From positions 1 through 40,766 of the forward strand of contig JAHBAR020000005.1 of NCBI GenBank assembly GCA_018500015.2: a stretch of 40,766 nt of DNA, written 5' to 3'. Below, piece after piece: positions 33,401-40,766 of this stretch. The notes below the pieces were generated by a model. It was not told the DNA's origin. It saw nothing but the letters and a program-made list of their open reading frames with translations, and searched no databases. Source of the stretch: Candidatus Kerfeldbacteria bacterium. GTDB lineage: Bacteria; Patescibacteriota; Patescibacteriia; UBA9570; XYC2-FULL-38-9. Position numbers and translations under genes: made by a program. Positions within the stretch are counted from its first letter, which is position 1. Each line of letters opens with the position of its first letter.

Positions 33401-34477
33401 CTATTCTGTTTTTTTATCGTCAGTTTCAAGCTCGTTTTCAACAGCTCGTTTTTGCTGAATAAAGTCTTCAATAAAGATAGAGACCACTGTAGCTACAGGA
33501 ATTGCCAAGAATATACCAATCACACCAGCGACTTTTGCGCCAATTAACATCGCTGAAATACTCACCACTGGATGTATGCCGACGGCTTTGCGCATCACCT
33601 GAGGAACGATGATTTGATTTTCCGATTGTTGAATGATAACAAAGAGGATAAGGACACCGATAGCATGCCATGGAGATTCGGTATACCCAAAAAATATAGC
33701 AGGAATGGCAGAAAGAATTGGACCAAAGTATGGGATAAGTTCTGCAAAGCCTGCGATAATAGAGAGTAGTAATGCATTTGGGACACCGAGGATACTCAAA
33801 CCAATAAATGTCAGAACGCCAATAATGCACATAAGAACAAATTGACCTCGAAGCCATGCGCCCATTTTTTGCTGTACTCTATTTAATTTCTGTATGAGAT
33901 ACGGTTGGTACGCAATAGGCGCTGCCAAACGAATAAGGTGTTTTAATGTATCTTTTTTTACAGTGATATAAAATGTAATAACAAAAACAAAGACTACTTT
34001 AGCTATGGTTCCAAAGAGGCCGGCCAGTCTGTTGAACAGACCTGAGCTGTATTGAGCAATAGCACTATTAATTTCAGAAATATGTTTTTGCACCTCCTCA
34101 AATACAGAGGCATTTGGGTTGTTGATAATTGCTTGGTATACATTATCAATCTGCTCCTTGTACGATGAAAATGTAGTCGAAAGAGATGAAAACTGCTCAA
34201 CAACAGGAGGAATAATAAGATAAAAGACGAGCACAAATGCGCAGCCTAAAAGCAAATACATGCTTAAAATCGACACCAAACGCGGGATGTGAAAACGTTC
34301 AAGAGTATCAACAGTTGGATCAATAGCTGCGGAAAACAACATTGCAACAAAAAGCATGCCAAGCACATCTCGAATAAACCAAGCCACGCACACCAGTGCG
34401 ACAACACCAAGAATCTTTACAATCGTCGAGGTTGCGACGTGAAGAGTGATGTGCTGTCGTGGCTCTGACTTCATCAT
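33401..34477 (-). CDS. AI-2E/PerM-family membrane transporter
   Basis: 358 aa with about seven to eight hydrophobic segments. N-terminal ILGVVALVCVAWFIRDVLGMLFVAMLFSAAIDPTVDTLER, the central soluble stretch (about 100-150), then the conserved core GVPNALLLSIIAGFAELIPYFGPILSAIPAIFFG and VMRKAVGIHPVVSISAMLIGAKVAGVIGIFLAIPVATVVSIF, typical of the family. Members export AI-2 or small ions or organic solutes; the substrate here is unknown. Confidence 0.9.
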   Translation of the reverse strand: MMKSEPRQHITLHVATSTIVKILGVVALVCVAWFIRDVLGMLFVAMLFSAAIDPTVDTLERFHIPRLVSILSMYLLLGCAFVLVFYLIIPPVVEQFSSLSTTFSSYKEQIDNVYQAIINNPNASVFEEVQKHISEINSAIAQYSSGLFNRLAGLFGTIAKVVFVFVITFYITVKKDTLKHLIRLAAPIAYQPYLIQKLNRVQQKMGAWLRGQFVLMCIIGVLTFIGLSILGVPNALLLSIIAGFAELIPYFGPILSAIPAIFFGYTESPWHAIGVLILFVIIQQSENQIIVPQVMRKAVGIHPVVSISAMLIGAKVAGVIGIFLAIPVATVVSIFIEDFIQQKRAVENELETDDKKTE

Positions 34478-34478
34478 A

Positions 34479-35759
34479 TTAAAAATGAATTAGTTTTTTA
34501 AAAGATGCCGCTTGCGTTTTTTTGTATGGACCAACAACAACAAGGTTTGCATGTTTTGGATTAAACGTTTTTTTTGCAACGCGATAAAGATCTGCGATTG
34601 TAACTTTACGGATCCGTTTTACTGCCTCTTCTGGAGATAGGCATTCTTTTACAAACAAGGCCCCCCTACCCCACCACGAGGCCACATGTTCTGAGTCTTC
34701 TAACCGCAAGCTCATTTTGCCAGCAATATATTCTTTTGCATTGCGAAGCTCGTGCTCGGTAATAGGAACAATAGCATCGCGAATATGTTTGAGTTCTGTG
34801 ACTATTCCTATAATGGCTTGGTTGATGCGTTTAGTATCAAAACCAGCTTGTATCGTGAAGACACCCATATCTTCGTATGGAGAAATGCCTGAATAAATGT
34901 AATAACACAGCCCCTGACGTTCACGCACCTGAATGAACAGCCGAGAGCTCATGCTTGCACCGAGAATTGTAGAAAGTACTTGATATGCCGCAGAGTCCTT
35001 TTGTGTATATGTGGGACCGGGGAATGAAAGAGCGAGATGCGATTGGGCGGTTGGTTTTGTTTCTACAGTAACACGTGAACTACTCTGTGTATATGAAAAT
35101 TTTTTATATCCTGACATAGTCACGCGAGGCTTTGGTGCACGAGCAAACTGCTTTTTGAGGATACGCTCAGCATCTGCAGGCACGTTGCCAGCCAAAATAA
35201 CTACCATATTATTAGTATGGTAGTATTCATCTCGATAACGAATGATCTCTTCGCGTGAAATAGAACGAATATTCTTTCGTGGTCCAGCAATACGGTAACC
35301 GAGCGGATGATTTTTTCCAAAAATAGACATCTCTGCAAGCTCTTCAGCAGTAACCATTGGCTTGTCTTCATACATATTAATCTCTTCAACAATCACTCCC
35401 CGCTCACGGTCAATTTCTTCAGGATCAAAAATAGGGTGGAATAAAATGTCTTCAAGAATATCAATAGCCAATGGAGTATGCTGACTCGCAACTTTTACAT
35501 AGTAGCCAGTGTAGTCTTTGGATGTGAATGCATTAAAATCAGCACCAACGCCATCAAGCTCGCGAGAAATCTCTAAAGTCGTTCTGCGTTTTTCAGTGCC
35601 TTTAAAAAACAAATGCTCAATAAAGTGGGAAATTCCATTATTTTTTGGATTTTCGTGACGAGAACCAACTTTAAAAAGGATTAAAGCAGTTACAACATTT
35701 GTACCGCTCATGCGATCAATGATAACCGGAATGCCATTAGAAAGACGATAGTGTTTCAT
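34479..35759 (-). CDS. M16-family zinc metallopeptidase (insulinase-like)
   Basis: 426 aa. The inverted zinc motif HxxEH is HFIEH at residues 45-49 (GISHFIEHLFFKGTEKR), with the third ligand Glu near 125 in RGVIVEEINMYEDKP. R-Y-type and core features follow (GYRIAGPRKNIRSISREEIIRYRDEYYHTNNMVVILAGNV). The second domain has SRLFIQVRERQGLCYYIYSGISPYEDMG. No signal peptide, so it is likely cytoplasmic, perhaps a processing peptidase. 1 nt before the permease gene. Confidence 0.94.
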   Translation of the reverse strand: MKHYRLSNGIPVIIDRMSGTNVVTALILFKVGSRHENPKNNGISHFIEHLFFKGTEKRRTTLEISRELDGVGADFNAFTSKDYTGYYVKVASQHTPLAIDILEDILFHPIFDPEEIDRERGVIVEEINMYEDKPMVTAEELAEMSIFGKNHPLGYRIAGPRKNIRSISREEIIRYRDEYYHTNNMVVILAGNVPADAERILKKQFARAPKPRVTMSGYKKFSYTQSSSRVTVETKPTAQSHLALSFPGPTYTQKDSAAYQVLSTILGASMSSRLFIQVRERQGLCYYIYSGISPYEDMGVFTIQAGFDTKRINQAIIGIVTELKHIRDAIVPITEHELRNAKEYIAGKMSLRLEDSEHVASWWGRGALFVKECLSPEEAVKRIRKVTIADLYRVAKKTFNPKHANLVVVGPYKKTQAASFKKLIHF

Positions 35760-35768
35760 GAAATTATG

Positions 35769-37157
35769 TTAAGCGCTCAGGTGCGCAGTCAGATAGTTTT
35801 GCAGTTGTGAAAGTGGTACACGCTCTTGTTGCATGGTGTCGCGATCGCGTACAGTCACGGCGTGGTCAGTGAGTGTATCAAAATCAACCGTAACACAATA
35901 TGGAGTGCCAATTTCATCTTGACGACGATACCGTTTGCCAACATTACCATTATCGTCAAACTCGCACATCCATTGTTTTTGAAGTTCTTGGAACACTTCT
36001 TTCGCACGACTTACTAGCTCCGGTTTATTTTTGAGCAATGGAAATACAGCAACTTTAATCGGTGCAAGGTGCTTTGGAAATTTTAACACCACACGCTTAT
36101 CATGATCCTCTCCTTCTTCACGATAGGAATCAGAAATGACCATAAGGAACGAACGACCAACACCAACCGATGATTCTATGATATGTGGAATGTATTTTTC
36201 GTTGCTCTTTGGGTCAAGGTATGTCATATCAACGCCAGAATGTGTACCATGTTGTGTAAGGTCATAGTTACCACGCGCATGAATGCCTTCAAGTTCTTTT
36301 GTACCAAACGGAAATGCATATTCTATATCGTATGCTTCTTTTGCATAGAATACCAAGTTTTCATGCTTGTGCCACTTGAGTTTGTTCATATCGATACCGA
36401 GGTCGCGATAGTAATTCCATCGATACTCGCGTAGACGCTCATACTCTTCCATTTCACGATCAGGATGCACAAAATATTGCATTTCCATTTGTTCGAGTTC
36501 GCGTGTGCGAAAAATAAACTGACGAGCAGTGATTTCGTTGCGAAACGCTTTACCAATTTGAGCAATGCCAAAGGGCACTTTTACGCGACAAGAATTGAGA
36601 ACATTTTTGTAATTAAGATAAATGCCTTGGCATGTTTCCCCGCGCAAATACGACGGATCAGCATTCCAGTTTTCGGTAAACTGCCCGAGGTTGGACTTTA
36701 CAAGCATGTTAAACTTTTTCGCCTCTGTAAAATTTGAGTTACCGCACTTTGGACAATGAATCTCAGATTTATGTGCGTCAAAGAGCGCATTGATTTCATC
36801 CTCAGACATTTTTTCATCAGCAACAACATCAATTGCTTCAAGCAAATGATCCACGCGCAAACGAGAATGACACTCTTTGCACTCAGACATTGGGTCAGCA
36901 AAACCACCAACGTGCCCACTTGCTATCCATGTTTTTGGATGCATAAAAATTGCAGAGTCGAGCCCAACAATATCTTGGCGTAACTGCACCATAGCCTTCC
37001 ACCATGCCGCCTTAATATTATTTGCCAGCAACACACCGTATGGTCCGTAATCATAGACAGCTGCAAAGCCGCCGTAAATTTCAGAGGATGGGTAGACAAA
37101 ACCTCTCCGTTTGCAGAGGCTTTCAATCATTTCGAGGGTAAGTTTTTGCTCCAACAT
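35769..37157 (-). CDS. glyS: glycyl-tRNA synthetase (single-chain, class II)
   Basis: 462 aa from the ATG at 37157; the track adds two codons (TTG-CAT) before it. GFVYPSSEIYGGFAAVYDYGPYGVLLANNIK is the family opening, followed by the tRNA/zinc region CKECHSRLR and CPKCGNSNFTEAKKFNML; motif 2 is AFRNEITARQFIFRTRELEQMEMQYF; and the motif 3 area is IPHIIESSVGVGRSFL. It belongs to the dimeric alpha2 type found in archaea, eukaryotes and some bacteria. It is the first gene of the minus-strand run down to 28952. Confidence 0.97.
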   Translation of the reverse strand: MLEQKLTLEMIESLCKRRGFVYPSSEIYGGFAAVYDYGPYGVLLANNIKAAWWKAMVQLRQDIVGLDSAIFMHPKTWIASGHVGGFADPMSECKECHSRLRVDHLLEAIDVVADEKMSEDEINALFDAHKSEIHCPKCGNSNFTEAKKFNMLVKSNLGQFTENWNADPSYLRGETCQGIYLNYKNVLNSCRVKVPFGIAQIGKAFRNEITARQFIFRTRELEQMEMQYFVHPDREMEEYERLREYRWNYYRDLGIDMNKLKWHKHENLVFYAKEAYDIEYAFPFGTKELEGIHARGNYDLTQHGTHSGVDMTYLDPKSNEKYIPHIIESSVGVGRSFLMVISDSYREEGEDHDKRVVLKFPKHLAPIKVAVFPLLKNKPELVSRAKEVFQELQKQWMCEFDDNGNVGKRYRRQDEIGTPYCVTVDFDTLTDHAVTVRDRDTMQQERVPLSQLQNYLTAHLSA

Positions 37158-37165
37158 ATGCAAAA

Positions 37166-37174
37166 ATTATACCA
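37166..37174 (-). promoter_or_regulatory. glyS promoter (extended -10, leaderless)
   Basis: On the minus strand TGG-TATAAT, with a perfect -10 at 37166-37171, 8 nt before the glyS ATG. The -35 (TTCCAT) is weak. It would drive the long run from glyS to the hexapeptide gene. Confidence 0.7.
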
Positions 37175-37186
37175 TTTTTACAGAAC

Positions 37187-38977
37187 TTATGGAAGGATAG
37201 GATTTGCGTTTACAGAGCCTCGTGCAGCGCGCACAGTAAGTAAAGCAAAAGGATCAAAAGCACTTGCAAAAAGATCATTAATAATATGGGGTTGTAAACC
37301 AATCTGAAGATGATTAGGCAAAAAACGAACCTCAAATTGAGCGCCTAAATTCATTGCATCGGCCGGTAGTGAGGGAATTGTCCATTGCACTGTGCGAGTA
37401 GGCTCATCGTAAGTGAGCGTGCCAATACTAGTACTGTATGAACCTGTCCACGCTGTCATTCCCGGCAATGTTGTAGTGAGTGTAACGTCCTGCACTGGTT
37501 GGTTGCCATTGTCGACACGTAAAAAAACACGGTACCCTGTCACACTCCATGCTTCTGAGGGGAACGGACCGTAACCAATCTGTTCTCCGTTCGGGCCCCA
37601 GTACAACGCGGTTGATGCAATTGAAATACGAGAAGCAAAGCGCGTTGATGCACTTGCTGCGTACATGTCAAACGGTTGTTGAATGAGTGTTGAAAATCCT
37701 TCACCAGAAACAATAAGTGTTGAAGTTTGATATGGGTCAGCAACATACTGTGTAGGAACGCGTACGATGAATGCATGCGACGCGCCATGAGCTAGCTCAC
37801 TTATACGCGGAAAGAAGATATGATTATCAGAGATTCGTACTTGCACACCATTGATTGTTGTTTCCGAAACAATAAGCGGTCGGCCTGATAATGTACCTAT
37901 AAGGTCAATATTTTGAACAGCAGTAGTGCTCGTATTCTTGGCTGTCACAGTATACTCAACACTCTCTCCGTATACCTCTGCATCTTCGCCTGTTACAAAA
38001 ATTTCCGTATGTGGTGTAATCACACGAATAGACGCTTCGGCTGATGCGTACTGAAATTCTTGTACAGTATTTGATTCTGGAGTGTATACGGACACGAAAG
38101 GAGTGATGTACGTCTTAAGATTTTGATCCCCCGTGATGCCGGTGCGCGAAGAAAAATTACCATAGATTACAAGAGTGCCTTGCTGATGCGGCTCAATGCG
38201 CCCTAATAAAAATTCTCGTGTATCAGTCGGTCGATTTTGAGCTACACCATTCAATATACTGGCGTTGACATTAAAGTAGTCTGGTAAATCCAAAACGATT
38301 CGCCCGGAATCAAATGTTCCGCGACCGGTATTTTCATAATGCACAGTAATATCTGTTGGTAAGTCGTACGTTGATGCTCTTGGGGCTTCAACAGAAATTG
38401 AGAATGCGGAGTCGTTGATAAAAAACCTATCAGCATCGCGCACAATCTCAGAATGACTCAATGTTGTATATCCAAGATCGGCATATAAGAGATATGTCTC
38501 ACGAATATTGCCATACACAACGCCGGAAATTTCAAAAGATCCTGTTGTGTATGGAGGCAAATCACCAAGCTCAAGATCAATACCACGATGTACTTGTGAG
38601 TCGCCGCTTCCAATCAAAAATCCTTCAGGCATAGTGACATGAACCCACGCATCATGAATGCGACGACCGCCATTTGTATACTGCACATACACTGTAGTAA
38701 CTTCACCACTTTTAATTGTTGGATCAACAGTCATTGAAATGTTCACATCCGCAGGCGTGAAGTACAAAACAAACCAAAATAATAAGCCAATGTTTGTTGC
38801 CACTAATATAAATGAAACAACTGCATAGATAGTGTCAACAATAAGGTGGTGCAAGCGACCTTCATATTTATCTGTCATGTAGTGGATCATCATCGGCCAA
38901 TACAAATGCATCCACTTCCACACAATCATTTTTGTGAAGCGTGTAAAAGTTGGAAGATGCCTATGACGAAACAACAT
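37187..38977 (-). CDS. membrane-anchored extracellular protein with DUF11-like beta domains
   Basis: 596 aa. A charged cytoplasmic N terminus (about 45 residues) precedes one membrane helix (LIVDTIYAVVSFILVATNIGLLFWFVLYF). The rest is extracytoplasmic, with four or five repeated beta domains of about 110 residues that share the pattern TV.Y.NTG....V.L..LP (VQYTNGGRRIHDAWVHVTMPEG; VHYENTGRGTFDSGRIVLDLPD; VTAKNTSTTAVQNIDLIGTL; LRVDNGNQPVQDVTLTTTLPG), as in DUF11/CARDB-like surface proteins. The role is unknown; surface scaffold or adhesion are possible. 3 nt after the glycosidase-like gene, so cotranscribed. Confidence 0.8.
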   Translation of the reverse strand: MLFRHRHLPTFTRFTKMIVWKWMHLYWPMMIHYMTDKYEGRLHHLIVDTIYAVVSFILVATNIGLLFWFVLYFTPADVNISMTVDPTIKSGEVTTVYVQYTNGGRRIHDAWVHVTMPEGFLIGSGDSQVHRGIDLELGDLPPYTTGSFEISGVVYGNIRETYLLYADLGYTTLSHSEIVRDADRFFINDSAFSISVEAPRASTYDLPTDITVHYENTGRGTFDSGRIVLDLPDYFNVNASILNGVAQNRPTDTREFLLGRIEPHQQGTLVIYGNFSSRTGITGDQNLKTYITPFVSVYTPESNTVQEFQYASAEASIRVITPHTEIFVTGEDAEVYGESVEYTVTAKNTSTTAVQNIDLIGTLSGRPLIVSETTINGVQVRISDNHIFFPRISELAHGASHAFIVRVPTQYVADPYQTSTLIVSGEGFSTLIQQPFDMYAASASTRFASRISIASTALYWGPNGEQIGYGPFPSEAWSVTGYRVFLRVDNGNQPVQDVTLTTTLPGMTAWTGSYSTSIGTLTYDEPTRTVQWTIPSLPADAMNLGAQFEVRFLPNHLQIGLQPHIINDLFASAFDPFALLTVRAARGSVNANPILP

Positions 38978-38980
38978 ACA

Positions 38981-40766
38981 TTAAAACGAATTGAATATAG
39001 AAAAACTATTTGTCACAATTTCATCAACACCATCATCATCAATATCTGCTGTTGAAAGCCACACCCCACTACGGTCAGAGGTATCGTAGGCAAAAAATCC
39101 AGCTTGAAGCATTTTACCACGCCGCGTAAAGATACGCACTTGCGGACCGCCACCCTGACCCGGCGCAGTGATAATGTCGTCACGACCATCACCATTTACA
39201 TCACCAACAGCAACATGTACGCCTGTGCGATATGAAGAATCGTATGCAAAAAAACCTTGCTGGATAGCTTCACACCTACTGTTTAATACTTGGACCTGTG
39301 GTCCTCCGCCATCTCCAGCACCTACAACAATACGTAGTTTACCTTCTCTATTTTTATTTCCAACTGCAACATCAAGGCCACCATAAAAATGTCCAAATGG
39401 CGTGCATCCGCTTCCTGCCTTTTCTTCTCCAGCCATTGAATATATTTTTACCTGCGCAAGCCCCGTTCTGTTTCCAACAACAATAATATTCTTATTCTTT
39501 TTTGTCTTTCCTACCGCAATGTCTACACCGCCGGTATAGTTACTACCATAGGGCTGAATCGTTGTGAGAAGTGTCCCATTGTTCTTATAGATACGAACAT
39601 TGGTTGAGTCGGCGACAATCGTTTTTTTCTTCAATGTGTGAATTTGAGTATATGAAGTAAACGATGGAGTGTACTCAAAAAAACTATTGCGCTCTGCTTC
39701 ACCGGTTGCATTAAATGCTTTTGCATACGCACCGTTCAGATATGTGGTATGGGTGATCGTCGATAAACGATTAAGCAAAATAATTCCATCATGTGCAGGA
39801 ATGGTCACAGAGCCGACAGTCTCACCTGAGTTTGTGATAAGATCCTGTGTACCACGAATTTTTTCATACGCCTCCTTTAAATCAACAAACTGACTACTAT
39901 TGGTAGAGTTTACAAGCACTGAGGCGTGCTCAAAGTCTCTGCGCCATACACCAGCGTTAAGCGTGGTGTCATTTGGATTCTGTACATTGTACGCAGCGCT
40001 CGTAGCTTCGCCAAGCATCACCGAATACTCATCATAGTACCAACGCTCATGATGGGTTTCATCCCCACTGTCAAAACTATAGTATCCATTACCAAGAAGT
40101 GTTGATGTTAGCCCATAGCGAAATTTTTGATAGTTTGTTTGATTCTCGGAGTTCTGAACATTGGTATTTATCAACGCGAATGGATCACGTGCAATATGCT
40201 GCATCACAAAAAAATATTGCTCCATAGATGCGGTCCAACCGCCATACACTGTGTCAGGAAAATGTTCAAAGCCCACACCGTTGAGCTGTTCATAGTATGC
40301 TGTACCACCGTTTCCTGTAATAATAAAATCTTCCCGACCCTCTTCATCTGCCGCATCGCGCGTTGCTTGAAGCGCTTGAGCAATACCATTCTTCCACGCG
40401 GCATCCATAGTGGATGGTGATTCCGCGACACCATTACGGTTCAAATCTATCTGATTCGATACAAACGAAACACTTTCCCACAAGTTATCGTAAAACACAC
40501 CATCCCACACAGCATCATTAATGATACGATCACGCATCTCGTCAATAAAGAAATCACGGAAGGTGCTACCCTCAGAATCTTTCCCATAATCAGTAATGTT
40601 CATGATGGTGTACGTTGGCCACCACTCTGCTCGTGAACCGTCTTTCAGGTGAACAATCCAGTCCTCGTGTGCATCCAACCCTTCGCCAATAGCCTTGCGC
40701 ATCGTTCCTGCATCTAAGCTACTCGCATCAGGACGAATATCCACAAGAGAGATATAGGCTAACAAT
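38981..40766 (-). CDS. glycosidase-like surface protein with FG-GAP repeats (5' partial)
   Basis: At least 594 aa; the frame runs off the right edge, so its start, and probably a signal peptide, lie outside. The first 290 or so residues look like a putative glycoside hydrolase (GHL15-like): AYISLVDIRP, NDAVWDGVFYDNLWE with acidic residues in a barrel-like motif, DFIITGNGG and FEHFPDTVYGGW. The C-terminal 200 residues are three or four FG-GAP-type blades, the last two with Ca2+ loops: VHVAVGDVNGDGRDDIITAPGQGGG and ADIDDDGVDEIVTNSF. A secreted enzyme or binding protein acting on glycans is likely; catalytic residues are not assigned. Confidence 0.75.
   Translation of the reverse strand, partial: LLAYISLVDIRPDASSLDAGTMRKAIGEGLDAHEDWIVHLKDGSRAEWWPTYTIMNITDYGKDSEGSTFRDFFIDEMRDRIINDAVWDGVFYDNLWESVSFVSNQIDLNRNGVAESPSTMDAAWKNGIAQALQATRDAADEEGREDFIITGNGGTAYYEQLNGVGFEHFPDTVYGGWTASMEQYFFVMQHIARDPFALINTNVQNSENQTNYQKFRYGLTSTLLGNGYYSFDSGDETHHERWYYDEYSVMLGEATSAAYNVQNPNDTTLNAGVWRRDFEHASVLVNSTNSSQFVDLKEAYEKIRGTQDLITNSGETVGSVTIPAHDGIILLNRLSTITHTTYLNGAYAKAFNATGEAERNSFFEYTPSFTSYTQIHTLKKKTIVADSTNVRIYKNNGTLLTTIQPYGSNYTGGVDIAVGKTKKNKNIIVVGNRTGLAQVKIYSMAGEEKAGSGCTPFGHFYGGLDVAVGNKNREGKLRIVVGAGDGGGPQVQVLNSRCEAIQQGFFAYDSSYRTGVHVAVGDVNGDGRDDIITAPGQGGGPQVRIFTRRGKMLQAGFFAYDTSDRSGVWLSTADIDDDGVDEIVTNSFSIFNSF

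Overview
The window looks like part of a genome from a Candidate Phyla Radiation (Patescibacteria, probably Parcubacteria-like) bacterium. Reasons: small compact genes with 1-20 nt gaps or ATGA overlaps; almost no Shine-Dalgarno sequences; several promoters that place the -10 box only 7-9 nt before the ATG; and a gene set typical of that group (membrane-fused MurF, FemAB, DUF4346/MtrA-like thymidylate synthase, FG-GAP surface proteins, small coiled-coil hypotheticals). TGA is used as a stop (genes ending at 10117, 12931 and 31463), so code 11 applies and the UGA-recoding lineages are unlikely. Phylum-level placement is inference.

Layout. 1-~620: a GC-rich foreign piece that opens with a degraded Nextera mosaic-end sequence and carries the 3' end of an unrelated beta-barrel-like gene; this is probably a library or assembly chimera. 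~640-1800: a REP-associated tyrosine transposase (RAYT) on the minus strand, flanked by inverted REP-like palindromes and then by a 105-bp direct repeat that carries a bidirectional terminator. 1808-2083: a minus-strand coiled-coil gene. 2307-4219: secE-nusG-rplK-rplA with a consensus promoter, a probable L1 autoregulatory hairpin and tandem terminators. 4441-7989: a deoxythymidylate operon (dCMP deaminase, P-loop kinase, MtrA-like/ThyA fusion, tmk, dut). 8118-9275: ftsQ, divergent from 9323-15362, an envelope-related run (alpha/beta hydrolase, membrane-fused MurF, DegT aminotransferase, FemAB, methyltransferase, LOG-like protein). 15348-22076 (minus): greA-lysS-serS, gatB, and an HI0933-family flavoprotein; LysRS carries an extra HD domain. 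22164-28802: a complete F1Fo ATP synthase operon (I-a-c-b-delta-alpha-gamma-beta-epsilon) whose c subunit has most of the Na+-ligand signature. 28836-28950: a 115-bp cloverleaf-like palindrome cluster. 28952-37157 (minus): hexapeptide-repeat protein, RmuC, TatD, CvpA, MetRS, AI-2E-type permease, M16 peptidase, GlyRS. 37187-40766 (minus): two large surface proteins, the last (glycosidase-like plus FG-GAP repeats) cut by the window edge.

How it fits together: the core is housekeeping (secretion and transcription factors, translation, dTTP supply, ATP synthesis, cell wall). The accessory parts are the RAYT/REP island, the cloverleaf element, the surface-protein pair and the domain fusions. I saw no tRNA, rRNA or CRISPR array. 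The most promising leads are the RAYT-REP-direct repeat island, the thymidylate operon with its MtrA-like fusion, the LysRS-HD fusion, the recurrent leaderless promoter layout and the cloverleaf element.
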